Assembly: GCA_024500155.1 (NCBI GenBank) | Contig: CM044859.1 | Coordinates: forward strand, 39,850,003-39,914,002 | Length of the DNA stretch: 64,000 nt | Direction: 5' to 3' | Source of the DNA: Chenopodium formosanum | Taxonomy: Eukaryota > Streptophyta > Magnoliopsida > Caryophyllales > Amaranthaceae | Shown here: positions 13,780 to 24,684 of the stretch, in pieces | How the letters are laid out: every line of letters starts with the position of its first letter | Numbering within the stretch: position 1 is the first letter of the stretch | The notes under the pieces: model-generated | What the model saw: only the letters and a program-made list of their open reading frames with translations | Told to the model about the DNA's origin: nothing | Database searches by the model: none | Program-made: the position numbers and the translations under genes

Positions 13780-14315
13780 AATTAAATTGAAAAAAAAAGG
13801 GGGAAAGCAAAGGCAACTTACTGTCAGGGGACGGAGGTGTGGGGTCGCCGGAAACAACCACGACCAGGTGGTTCAGTCACGGCTAGGGGACGGAGGTGCG
13901 GCGCATAGGCTGCGTTGTGGTGGTTATATGTTAGCCTTTGGTGGTTTTTTTTGCAAAATTAAAAAAAAAAAAATTGACCAATTGCACACATTTACCTAGA
14001 CGCGGCGGCGTCGCCGGAAACCACCAGGGCGGTTGTTTCTGCCTCGAAAGCTCTCCCTTTTTCCTTATCTTTCTCTTTCTCGTTCTCTTTCTCCTCTCTC
14101 TTTCTTTCACCCTTCTTTCTCTCTTTCGTTCACCAGGGCGTCGCTGGAAACCACCAGGGCGGCTGGTGTGCGTCGCCGGCGTAACAGTGAAGCGCCGCCT
14201 CGTTCTTTCTTCTCTCTCCTTCTCTTTCTCTCTCTCCTCCCGCTGCTTCTCTTTCTCTCTCTGCGTTTCTTTCCCCCTTTTTTTTAGGTCAAGGATACAA
14301 TTTTAATTTTCAAAA
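13780..14315. other. GC-rich and CT-rich leader region of the CACTA element
   Basis: Two short near-repeats, tcgccggaaaccaccagggc near 14010 and cgctggaaaccaccagggc near 14140, flank long pyrimidine tracts (ctttctctttctc). On the transcribed minus strand these are purine-rich, as in many plant 5' leaders. The open frames here are products of base composition. This is the likely promoter/leader of the transposase transcription unit, but no clear TATA box was assigned. Confidence 0.45.
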
Positions 14316-14598
14316 ATGACAATGAATTTTACGACGGAAATAAATTCCCTCGTAATTATAAACTTACGACGGAATATTCCGTCGCAAATTACTTTACGAC
14401 GGAATATTCTGTCGGAAGTTTATAATTACGACGGAATTTATTTCCGTCGTAAAATTTACGAGGGAAATTGCCTCGTAATTAAAATTTTCCGTCGCTAAAT
14501 TGCGACGAAATGTTTTCCGTCGAAAATATCCACCTTAACGACGGAAAAACATGTCCGTCGTAAGTATTATGTCGCAATTTAGCCTATTTCTAGTAGTG
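14316..14598. repeat. CACTA subterminal repeats and right terminus
   Basis: The motif ttacgacggaa and its inverse ttccgtcgtaa occur about ten times between 14326 and 14560, followed by the terminus tttctagtagtg. The copies between about 14322 and 14458 are arranged as a long imperfect palindrome, so the strand can fold on itself. In En/Spm, arrays of a short subterminal motif are the binding sites of TNPA. The same role is inferred here. Confidence 0.85.
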
Positions 14599-15739
14599 TT
14601 TCCTCGGATGAATGTTGTCTTGAAAGATGATGAAGCATGAGCGGTAGGGAAACAAGAATTCATGATAAAGGGTTCCTAAAGGGAAGGATGATATGGATAT
14701 GGATGTGTGAGTGAAGTGTGTGAATGTGATACTAAGGCTGGCTGCAAGGGTTATGGCGATGGAAAGAGATGTGAGAAGAGTCAAAGATGATGACTCTTTA
14801 GGCTAAGTAGGCTAAATGATGTGGGTTCAAGCCCCCAAGTCTAGCTCTAAATGGGTAGGGGTAAGCAATGGATATTCTTTGACTCGATCATGCATAGATA
14901 TGAATATGAATGTAGTCGCACCTCAATGTGAGGTTGCCTACGTATCTGTTAGGAATAAGGCCGAACGTAGCTCTAACCGAACTTTGCACAAGTGTATGTA
15001 CACCTCAAAGAGGTCTTTCAAGGGTTGTAATGTGGTTAAGCTGATGGTTTAATGAAGAAAGGGGTGAAAGGCTCAAGACCCGAGAGAATCCCCAAGATGT
15101 GTAATTGTGAATTTGAAAATTTTGAATTTTGCAAGTTTATTTTCAACACATTTTTTTTTTTTTTTGCTTTGAAATTTTTTTTTTCATTCTTTTGAATCAA
15201 TGTAGGCAATCTCAGATCATGCGGTCCATCACTCACTTAGCATTCATGTTTCTCAGGCACGGTACCGAGCACTCGATGAGAGACGCAATTTGAGACGTGT
15301 TCATATCAAAGACATTGGAACACTTGCCTTTAGACACTGTTTTATTTTTGCTTTGCTACTTTTTTTTACTTGTCTTTGAATGCTATACAATTACACATCT
15401 TCCAATCCCAGGGTTGAGTGAATGTGGGTTGAAGAAATGAAGGTCAAACGTTAGACGAGGCTCAAAGTGGGTTGATGAAGAAATGGAATGTGTGCTTGAA
15501 TGGTTAATGGGAAACGACAGGGTTCGAAAGGTGTCTCAAATCATTGGTGTACCTTGTGTTTAGTTCGGCAATTGATTTTTTTTTTTTTTGGCGAATGACA
15601 TGATCGAATGTGAAGGAAAAAAATGATCATTGATGGAACATGGCATATAGACATAAAGATAAGGAGAACCTATGCTAGACTTATTAGGGGAAAAGGGTTA
15701 AAACGAAAGAAAAAAGCATGAAATCTTGTATGAAAACTT

Positions 15740-17539
15740 CACTAGTAGAAAAATACAAAAAGGCAACCCCCAAATGGCACCGGTTCAGGCCAAACCGGTG
15801 CCAAAAATCGGTCTCAAAATGGGCGGGTTTTTAGACAAAGAGAAATGGCACCGGTTCAGATCAAACCGGTGCCAAAAATACAAATGGCACCGGTTTGAAC
15901 CGGTTCCATAAGATGTTAAAAAAAACGGTTCAATTCACATAATAAACCCTAAAAAAATTTCTCACTCCGCCTCTTTTTATTTCATTCCCTCTGATCTCCT
16001 TCTCTCTCCTCTCTCCCTTCTCCTCCTGTCCCTTCTCTCTCCTCTCATCTCCCTTATTGATCTTCATCTCCCATGCATATTCGATCTAGCTCCTCTCTCT
16101 AAATCGATCTTCTTTCATCTCCTCTCCCTAGCTTCTTCGATCTCCTCTCTTTCTTTGATCTACACCACCACAAATTCGACCACCTCCACAAAGCCCACCA
16201 CCACATCACCACCACTGCTGCAAAGCCGCCGCCACCACCACAAAGGCCGACAGCCGCCGCAAATCCCACCGACAATTTCTGGGTATAATTTATACGAGGT
16301 TAGGATTTAATTTGATTTTAATCGATTTTGTTGGATTTAATTTAGGGTTTAAAGTAATCAATTTTGGATTTAAATCAATTTTTCTGGGTTTATTTAATCG
16401 AGTTTTGGATTTTAATTCGATTTTTGTGGGTATAATTATCCGAATTTAATGGGTTTTGTATTTTAATTTGATTTGTTCTCGTTTTTTTTGGTTTAATTTT
16501 GGGTTGATTAATCAATTTTAATTACATGCATGTGTTTTTTTTGGGTTTTTTTTTTTAATTACATGCATGTGTTTTTTTTTTTTTTTTTTTTTTTTTTTTT
16601 GGTTTAATTTATACAAGGTTATGGTTTAATTTATAAGTTTAATTCGATTTTAATCGATTATCTTGGATTGAATTTAGGGTTTAAGTAATCGTTTTGGATT
16701 TTAATCGATTTTTCTGGGTTTATTTAATCAATTTTTGGACTTTAATTCGATTTTTGTGGGTATAATTATCCGAATTTAATGGGTTTTGTATTTTAATTCG
16801 ATTTGTTCTCGTTTTTCTGGGTTTAATTTTGGGTTGATTAATCAATTTTAATTACATGCATGTGTTTTTTGGGTATTTTTTTTAATTACATGTATGTGCA
16901 TTTTTTTTTATTTTGAGTTTCTGGGTTGTTTTTTTTTTAGGGGGATTTTGTATTTTTTTTCAATTTTATTTTTTATAATTTTGTGTTTTGTGGGTATAAT
17001 TATCTGAATATAATCTTTTTTGTTTTTTTTTTTTTCAATTTTCAGTTCGTGAGTTATCTTCGTCGAAAATTGATGGCCGATACTTTGCTTCTGCAATTCA
17101 GCTACTGAGCTCGTTCGTCGAATCCATTTGGTTTTTTTTTTTTTTGGGCAAGTGTAAAACTACTGATTATAAACTTCAATTATATTATGTATTAATGTAT
17201 TATATAACATTTTGGTGATTATGAATTTCAATTATATTTGTTGTGTTATTACTGATTATGAATTAATGTTATAATTGGTGTTGTATTAGTTTTCTGCCAA
17301 TTTTCAAGTGAACAAAGAACAAGAACAAGAACAAAACAAAACAAAAAAAAAAATAAAAAATAAAAAATAATTTTGGGCAGTTTTGGCACCGGTTAACCGG
17401 TGCCTAATTGAATATATGGCACCGGTTTTTGAACCGGTGCTAAAAAGGGGGTATTTGGCACCCCCCACATAGGCAGCGGTTCAAACCGGTGCCTTAGACC
17501 GGGTTTGAACCGCTGCCAAAGCACTTTTTTCACCTAGTG
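15740..17539. mobile_element. Non-autonomous CACTA element, 1.8 kb
   Basis: Left end CACTAGTAGAAAAA at 15740; right end ttttttcacctagtg at 17525-17539, whose inverse complement is CACTAGGTGAAAAAA. The flanking 3-bp duplication is CTT (15737-15739 and 17540-17542), as expected for CACTA elements. Near both ends there are inverted copies of ggcaccggtt/aaccggtgcc (15777-15905 and 17383-17500). These are subterminal repeats of a different family from the element at 7345. No transposase is present. The interior holds a CT-rich leader-like tract, CCACCA-rich sequence and T-rich repeats. It inserted into the Ogre-like element. Confidence 0.92.
16290..16900. repeat. 330-bp tandem duplication inside the 1.8-kb CACTA
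   Basis: Sequence containing tttttgtgggtataattatc at 16421 recurs at 16751, an offset of 330 bp. Neighbouring blocks (tttaatttagggtttaa, tgttctcgttttt) recur in the same order. It is T-rich and separated by a long T tract at about 16570-16600. Non-coding. Confidence 0.78.
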
Positions 17540-17542
17540 CTT

Positions 17543-19104
17543 GTCTTGTGTTTCGTCTTCATGGTTGCTTATGAATTACTTGTTACCGTCAAGAGGAACA
17601 AGAAGTTTGTTATTGCTGATGCTTTGATTGGAAGAAAAGAAGGAAGGAATGACGTTCCCCTTATTCTTCCAACTATTGCCTAGTGATTTTAGACTCAAGT
17701 ACTGTGTAATGATGAACTCATCTAATGCATTAACTCAATACTCGGATTGGAAAGGAAGAGTATATGAAACAATTTTGAAAACTGATGGGAAATACTCCAC
17801 TCATTCCTATTACGACGGAAAATGACGCATGCATGATCCTAATGTACGATCATAAACAATATGGTGCATGACTCGGAGACAAAGTGTGTGCAATGACTCA
17901 ACATGTGTGATTAGGTGATTTTATTAAGACTCGTGGTATGATCGCATGGCTAGACATGAGGAAGTTGTGAAAAACAAAGGACTCAATGATCAAATAGCAC
18001 GGAAGACTAAAAGACAAACTAACTTGATTAATTTTGTCCAATTTTAATGTTTATGCTATTTACTAGGTGAAAACGGTCCATTGGAAATCATTAGTCATAA
18101 ATACGATCAACAACAATCAAAGACAAAGAACAAATGTTAAGGTTAACACAAAAATCGATCACAAGAAACTAGGAAGAGGACTAGAATTCTAGAAGAGTTA
18201 TGACTCATGGGTATAAAAAAAATAATTAAAATAAAAATCTATAATCCTATGTTATACGAGTTGACACGGATTAAAGGACCGGGTAAGACTAGCTTGACAC
18301 GATTTTTTTTTTAAAAAAAAAATAAAAAATAAAAAAGGTAACGCTAAAAAGACACCTAAACTGGATAGACTGTAGTATATCGGTTATAACTTTTGATCTG
18401 TGACTCTGATTGGGACGAAACCAACTTCAAATGAAAGATAAAACTCGGGGCTACAGATCCATAGGCTGTACGACACGTAACTCTTTCTAGAACTCCAGCT
18501 ATGACCAAAACAAGTTGACTCTTGTGCAGTATACGGGAATAAAAATCCGGGTGACTCAAAAATTATAAAAAAATTCTATGACTCGACTTTAAAAAAAAAA
18601 AAGGGTTTAATAAAAAAAAATAATAAAAAAAATCAATAAAAAAATGCACATATAAGCACATCGTCACGAATGATGCAATGAAGTTCGCAACCTAGAGTCA
18701 AGATCTATGTTCCACTATGGTCAAGCTTTTGGGTGTCAAAGGGTACCATGGTTAAGAGTTTGGACGCGTTAGCAAGGCAGCCTCCCTTGAGGGAGTATGC
18801 CAACGGGCGGATCCGCGAGTTCGTGATGAAATCGAACTCGACTCCATGGTTTGGGTGGATTTAAAAACTCGGATGAACCCTTATTGTCATGAACGTTTTC
18901 GGGTTGATAGAGCTTAAATCCCCCGGGCTAGCCACATACGTAGAATACGTACTATTGTGGCAAAATAGGTAACCTAAAAAAAATCATATGCATATGTGAC
19001 AATGCCAATTAAATCGCAAGAATACAATTCAAGAATCTTTCAAGTCTCATCCACTCATCTTAATTAAATACCGATCACTCAAATCGATAAATAACCAAGA
19101 ATCC
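17543..19104. other. Non-coding leader of Ogre-like copy 1
   Basis: This matches the leader of copy 2 (for example gactcgtggtatgatcgcatgg near 17930 against actcgtgtcatgactatgtgg near 52865). It has no open frame of note. A short 65-codon plus-strand frame at 17628-17825 resembles nothing I recognise, and the gag of copy 2 has no counterpart here. Confidence 0.55.
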
Positions 19105-19122
19105 TCCCCAGTGGAGTTGCCA
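19105..19122 (-). other. Primer-binding site, tRNA-Arg type
   Basis: On the minus strand the sequence just inside the LTR reads TGGCAACTCCACTGGGGA. It is complementary to the 3' end of plant tRNA-Arg (a ...CCCCAGCGGAGTCGCCA type end) with two mismatches. The copy-2 version at 54151 has one mismatch. It fixes the element orientation as minus, with the 5' LTR on the right. Confidence 0.75.
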
Positions 19123-19125
19123 AAT

Positions 19126-21170
19126 TGTAGGCGCACTTCGAACGACGCCTACGTAAAAAGCATGTTGTGAATATGCTTGGCACTCATAGGAAGTGAGATT
19201 TGACATAATACGATTAGGGACAAATAAAGTAGGGAGCCGCCAACAAGTTTTTAAGGAACTTGTAAACCGTTCACGGATCATAAAAGGCAACCACGATAAA
19301 GGGACAATGAAGGCAACAACGATTGACCCGTGAAGGTTACACCCCATTCATAATCCATGAGATTACTAACTCCATATGGTTCGGAACCACGAAAGGAGGA
19401 TCGGGGATGATGGTACGAAGTGAGTCATGGAGTCACATTCGCCCGTATTGGCCTCTACTCGATTCTTATTGTGAAAAGTGATTCATGCGATCTCAAAGGC
19501 ATACAAACAAAATATTCAATTTGCTTCAACTATTATTAGGCTAAATTTGGTTGAATATTAATGAAACACATTATTCTAAAATATTGTGATCACTTGATTT
19601 AATAACAAGATTAAAAAGGATCCTAAACCGGTTGTCCAAATTATCTTATTAGGCGTGATTTTCAATTACATATTCCCTTTAAACATGCAATATGGTGATC
19701 ATAAAAATAATAGAATAAACATTAATATTGTAAGAAATTCAACAATAATTTGTTAGTCAAATCAAATAATTATAATAACCCTAATCATGATACTAGCAAT
19801 ATAAAATAAAATAATAGTAATTAATTTAATTAATTACTCACATTCAGTACGTTCCTTTAAATTGCTACATCATGAATAAACTGTTAGTAACTTCAATTAA
19901 AAAAATATAAAGTAAATGAAAATTAAATTAAATAAAGATTAGATTTGATTTGGTCCAAACCCTCAGTCAATTATACCTTTCACGCCTTGGTTTAAGTATA
20001 GAACTTCGGGTATTGTATGGACTCCTTGGAGTGCTTAGGGGAAGTATTATTGAAGAATAGGGAGGCTAGTATTTAGGCTAAAGAGGGAGAAGAGAATGAT
20101 TTTGTGATTAAGCTAGTTGATGATTGAAAAAGGGGAGATATGACCTCTATTTAAATATTTATAGAGAAAAAAGAAGGTCGAAGAATCAAGAAAAGATAAG
20201 AATTCAAATCGGATAAAACTCTTGCGATAGACAACAGTTTTTTTGGTTTTTGTTTTTATCATATCTTTTGATCAAAAAATTGGAATAAGATGAATAAGAT
20301 ATAGTTGGAAAGATATTGAAGTCTAATTTCTAACCCAATTGGAATCAGATTAAAATATTTTGTAGAACAAAAGATATAGCCGAAATAGTGAAACGGTGTC
20401 AGTTTTGGATAGAGTTTTACATTTTATTCATATCTTTTCCGTTATAGCTCGGAATTGATATTATAATGTATCATTGGAAAGATAATTACAAGAGCTATCT
20501 AACCATATAAAATTTTGATAAAAAATATGAGGCACAAAAATAATATCTGTCTATATTTGAATGTCTTTCAATTCGGATAAAATAGGACTTTAAAAAAGAG
20601 GAGTTTAATTCAATTTCGAACTCTTTAATCTTATCTTTTCAAAATGGATAATTAAGATAGTTTATAAACTTATAGAAGCTTACAATTAATCCTAATTGGT
20701 TTAGGAATGGGATTAAATAATTTGGACCCTCCTCATGATCATTCGGTTGTAGGTAAGGTGGGCTTAGGTTCGGTTTGGGCTTGCTTTAATATTTTGGCCA
20801 TAACTTATTCGTTATAACTCGGATTTGGGCTTATAATATATCGTTGGAAATCTATTTTAAATCCCCATCCAACTATTCAATCAAAGGACCCAGATTATGG
20901 ACCAAAATAAACTGGAATAAACGTTTTTATATAAAGGACACGAAATGAATTATTTTAAAGGACACGAAATGAATTATTTTGGGTTTAAAGGCACGAAAAG
21001 TGGAAAATAAGTTATGGTTTGGGGAAATGGGCTAGGAATTGGGTTGGTTTATGAAATGGAAATATGGATTTAAGCACTCCAAGATTAAATACTCAACCCG
21101 ACCAATAATGGCGGTGAAAGGTTGTTCATCATCGGGTTTGGTTTTGGGGAGACATTTTTAGGTGTCTACA
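19126..21170 (-). repeat. LTR of Ogre-like copy 1 (5' LTR, 2,045 bp)
   Basis: Starts tgtaggcg and ends ggtgtctaca on the plus strand, so it is TG...CA bounded in either reading. It is homologous to the LTR at 54174-56166 (shared caacaagtttttaaggaac, agtggagt and the terminal tttggttttggggagac). A minus-strand TATAAATA lies at 20156-20163 and is the likely U3 promoter. The bases right of the LTR are cataa; the partner target duplication is not in the window. Confidence 0.82.
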
Positions 21171-21712
21171 CATAACAAATGCATGTATTTTGGCAAACAC
21201 AAATATGTTATTTGTAAAACACTTATGTGTTCTTTTTCAAATACCTATATGTTATTTCCGCCTTTTTTTATAACTAGGTGCACCATGTGCATGGTGCACA
21301 GTTGAGAAATTAATCTTATACTGCACGGTTGTGTTTATGTTTGGTAAAATAGAAAATTTTAAAAATAACACCATTTAAAATAGTCAACTAGTGTGTGACC
21401 CTGGGCTTTGCCCGTGTAACACTTTGAATAATTTCATTTTTATTTTAGACACTTTAAAAGACATGTTAATTTTTTTTATTATGGGTATTTCATTTTTATT
21501 TTTATTTTTTTTGAAACCATATTATGAGTATATTCTAATTAAAAATAAATAAATAAATAAACTTATTTTTGATTTTTAATTGTGTTTATTATATATTATA
21601 ATACTTGTATGTATTTATATATAAATTTGGATTAAAAGATCAAGAATGAATGTGAGTGTTTTTTTTTAATAATTATATACACTTTTGTATATTTCTTTTT
21701 CATATTTATAAT
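21171..21712. other. Unassigned flank left of the Athila element
   Basis: AT-rich, non-coding. It contains a perfect 10-bp inverted repeat with a 2-bp loop (gtgcaccatg/catggtgcac, 21278-21299) and the phrase gtgtgaccctgggctttgccc near 21392, a style common in dispersed plant repeats. The last five bases, ataat, are the left target duplication of the Athila element. Confidence 0.5.
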
Positions 21713-22521
21713 TGACAGGGTAAAGTCGTATCCCCTAATCAAAAGTAATTCCTAATCCTCTAACTAATGTAGATAGAGAAGTAGGGTCGAATCCACAGAG
21801 AAACAAGTCTTTCTATTCCTAATTAATTTAAGTAATCTAAATTATAAAGTAACCAATATGTAAATTTGGATAATAAACTAAACTACAAAGATTAAGAATA
21901 AGGAGAAAACAATATATAAATGGATCTAGGGCATAGGTTCACCAATAAATAATATTCCAGGGTAAAACATAATAATCAATCATCAATGCATACATTAATC
22001 AGATCATAAAGGGCTTTCGCTACGTATTACAATCACACAATTAATTTACCGGTATTAAATCTCATCTTTCGAATCTCGACTCAACCATTTATAAATTAAC
22101 CTGCCTATTGAAACTAGACCTAAACATCAATTCTCATCTATCGAATCTCGAATCGATATTGTTAAACTCATGCATAAAAGATCTGCGCAAATCTAGTCAC
22201 AGAGCATTAAATCAATCAATAGGAAATTAATCTAACATTGACAATTAACAATAATAAATTACCCGTCATATTATTTATGGATCCCCACAAACCCTAGAAA
22301 TGAAACTACTCACACATAATTAAATCTTAACTAATCAAAGCAATAAAACAAGACATGATCAAAGGAATAAAATAAACAACTAAGATTAAGAGAAAAGAAA
22401 TCGTTACCAAATAAATCTGGAATTAAGAATAGAGTTAAGAACAAAGTATATGAGAGAGAAACTAATCTAAAAGCTAAGTAGAGAGAGAAAATCTAAGAGA
22501 ATAATTAAGAGAGAGTAAAAG
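21713..22521 (-). repeat. Athila 3' LTR, left part
   Basis: Matches 59571-60367 of the other LTR almost base for base (gtaaagtcgtatcccytaat, gggctttcgctacgtattac, cacacaattaatttaccgg). It is interrupted after gagagtaaaag by the copia element and resumes at 47530. Confidence 0.93.
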
Positions 22522-23813
22522 TGTTGGGGTTTAGTGAGTCCGACTCACCGCGAAAACAAACCCCGACTCACCGCGGAAACAAACCCCGACCCGAGGAACC
22601 ACTCGCAATAATTAAAATCATAAAGCATAAATAAATAATCACAAAGAAAAGATAACGAATCTTACCCTCGAAGCGAGCTTCGCCCAAAAACCGGGGCTCT
22701 TACTTGAAAGCTATGAGCACGTCAAGCGCCGCGCCTCCGACGGTATCCACCCACAAAAGGCGAACACAACTTTAAGGTCCGCTACCTTGGGGTTAGCAAG
22801 GTCCGACCAAAACCCGAGTGTTATATGAGTTTAAGAGTTTTCCCAAAATTATGGAATGCTCTTTTTAACTCCCACTCAAGCATCATTTCTAATGCCCCAA
22901 GTTGGGTATTTATAGGGAATGATGAGAGTATGAAAATCTCTCCCATCAATGTGGGACAATGAGATTTTCACATTTTATTTTAAAGCTAAAATAAAATTAT
23001 TAAGCAAACTAGTAATAAATCAACAAGTGTCAAGCATACATGAGGGAGTAGGTGAGGACCACTTGGAGATGGGGACCAAACTTGCTCCCCACTCTCTACC
23101 TCACCTTGCGCCACATGGCAACCCCCACTTGGCCACCAAGGCACCCAAGTGGGCTTCTCATTTTGCTGCTGCCCCTAGCCTCGGCCTAGCTATCCACGCA
23201 CCACAAAGTGCGGGCTGCTTGCTAGCACCTTCGGCCAGCAGGCCCCTGCACTTGCATGCGTGCTGCTGCTGCCGAGGGCTGCTGCTAGCTTGCCTCGCAC
23301 CTAGTGCGGGTTGCTAGCTGCAACATGCTAGCACGCCACGCACTAGGTGCGGGCTGCTAGCCGCAGCTTGCTAGCAAGCCCCGTACTTGGTGCGGGCTGC
23401 TAGCTCGGCTATACCCCCTAGCACTCGATGTTCCGATGCTAGGGGTATTTTGGTCATTGTTGACTTATTATTGTTTTCTCGTCTCGTCTTCTTATTATCT
23501 TCGACTTGACTTCCGACGATCGGTTTCGACGCTCTAAGCTCGAATTACCGACGTCTAAATATTTAACACTCGGGCGAAGAATCAATTTCTTCCGAATTAA
23601 TTCGTTGAGTTGGTTAGTATATTTTGCTTGGGTGTGACCCGAAGGGTTCAGTCAAGATTATGCTGTAATATTAATTATATTAATATTACTGATCGGAAGC
23701 GGCCTCCACCCAGGCATTCCGATCACTTGACCTTACTGAATATATTAGCTTTCTAATCATTCTGAACCCGCTATCAGAATAATACACTTGTTCTAAGGAC
23801 ACCATTCCTTTCA
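22522..23813 (-). repeat. Copia 3' LTR
   Basis: TG...CA bounded (tgttggggttt to cctttca), 1,292 bp. It contains a 23-bp internal duplication (the cgactcaccgcg segment occurs twice) absent from the other LTR, which explains the length difference. About 25 substitutions separate the two LTRs by eye, roughly 2%. Minus-strand TATAAATA lies at 22907-22914. The 122-codon GC-rich frame inside is not a gene. Confidence 0.92.
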
Positions 23814-23824
23814 ATCTCCCACTT
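23814..23824 (-). other. Copia polypurine tract
   Basis: On the minus strand the bases immediately before the 3' LTR read aagtgggagat, a normal plus-strand priming tract. The sequence from 23825 to 24684 is 3' untranslated copia sequence. The 135-codon frame on the opposite strand there has no recognisable domain. Confidence 0.75.
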
Positions 23825-24684
23825 GTCCTTCCGGACAAGTGTGCATTTAGTGTATAGCCCTTATCCTATGTCTCTTCATGTCTCTTCATGAACTACAGAG
23901 TAAGATTACTAGTCATCCCTGTTACGTCCAGAAGTGTTTCTCGAAATCCGAGTTTGACTGTTAATAAGTTGATGATTTCTAAAATCCATCTGAGCACGGC
24001 CATGCATTTTTCACAATCTCGCTCTTCGAGAGGCCTTGTAAACAAGACATGTTCCCTATTGTTAGTAGGGGGACATTTCCAGTCTTGTAATGTAGCTTTT
24101 CTTACTAAGAGGACTCACCCGCCCGATATCTGTCTTTATAATCCCCAGTTACGGCAGACGTTTGGCGGATACCAAAGCGGACCAGTACTCAAACAAGAGA
24201 TCTCCCACTACTCATGGTCAAAGGAAAAGAGTTCCGATAGTAATAATGAGAAAATACTTATGACGATTTTTAAATCTCTTAAAATATCCTCATAGGTCGA
24301 TCCAGTATGGTTCTAAACCAATACATGTGCAAATGATTTATATCCTCATAGCACAAGAAACGGTGCTACAAATCATACTACACACTAATCTCTGATGGTC
24401 ATCAATCGTCCACAAAATATGACCTTGATTAGGGATAATTTTTTATTAAAATATTCAATGTTCACTTAATAGGTGTTTCTTTATCCAAGCCATTGACTTG
24501 ATACCCTATTTTGAATATTTATTAAAATCGAATGGACTCATTATTTAATTCTAAACAACAATTAAATAGAGACACAGTGATTTAAATTGCATGAAAATTT
24601 TAATTACTCCAAAACTGAATGGTTCATCATGGTGCTTTACATCAACATTGTTCAAAATTTGATTAAAACACTAAAAAATGGAAT

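Larger units (their letters stand above)
7345..14598 (-). mobile_element. CACTA (En/Spm) DNA transposon, left end missing
   Basis: A class II element transcribed on the minus strand. Its right terminus ends tttctagtagtg at 14587-14598, the inverse complement of CACTACTAGAAA, which is a typical CACTA terminus. Inside are a tnp2/DUF4218/DUF4216 transposase gene and a second gene with a Transposase_24-type exon, the usual two-gene layout of plant CACTA elements. No matching left terminus occurs between 7345 and 7600 or, as far as I can see, in the satellite. The element is therefore truncated by the array, or the array lies inside it and the left end is off-window. It appears to be inserted in the Ogre-like element to its right. 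Both genes are broken, so it is not autonomous. Confidence 0.88.
14599..21170 (-). mobile_element. Ogre-like Ty3/gypsy element, copy 1 (5' part)
   Basis: Minus-strand LTR element with one LTR (19126-21170), a tRNA-Arg-type primer-binding site just left of it and non-coding leader to 14599. It shares sequence with the second copy at 51066-56166, for example gcctcaaatcattggtgtacc near 15530 against 51110, and the same order of LTR, PBS and leader. The gag found in the second copy is absent here. The left side is cut by the CACTA terminus at 14598, so the rest of the element, including the other LTR, may lie off-window. 14599-15739 contains leader-like non-coding sequence only. Confidence 0.7.

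Noticed and set aside
13938..14306. Ser/Leu/Phe-rich frames on the plus strand, membrane-like
   Set aside because: Generated by the pyrimidine-rich leader of the CACTA transposase gene, on the non-transcribed strand.
22949..23317. 122-residue plus-strand frame, repeated nearly identically at 46660-47028
   Set aside because: The two copies are in the two copia LTRs, so the similarity is due to LTR identity. Composition is GC-repeat driven and no domain is recognisable.
23888..24295. 135-residue plus-strand frame
   Set aside because: Lies in the copia 3' untranslated region opposite to pol, with no recognisable domain.
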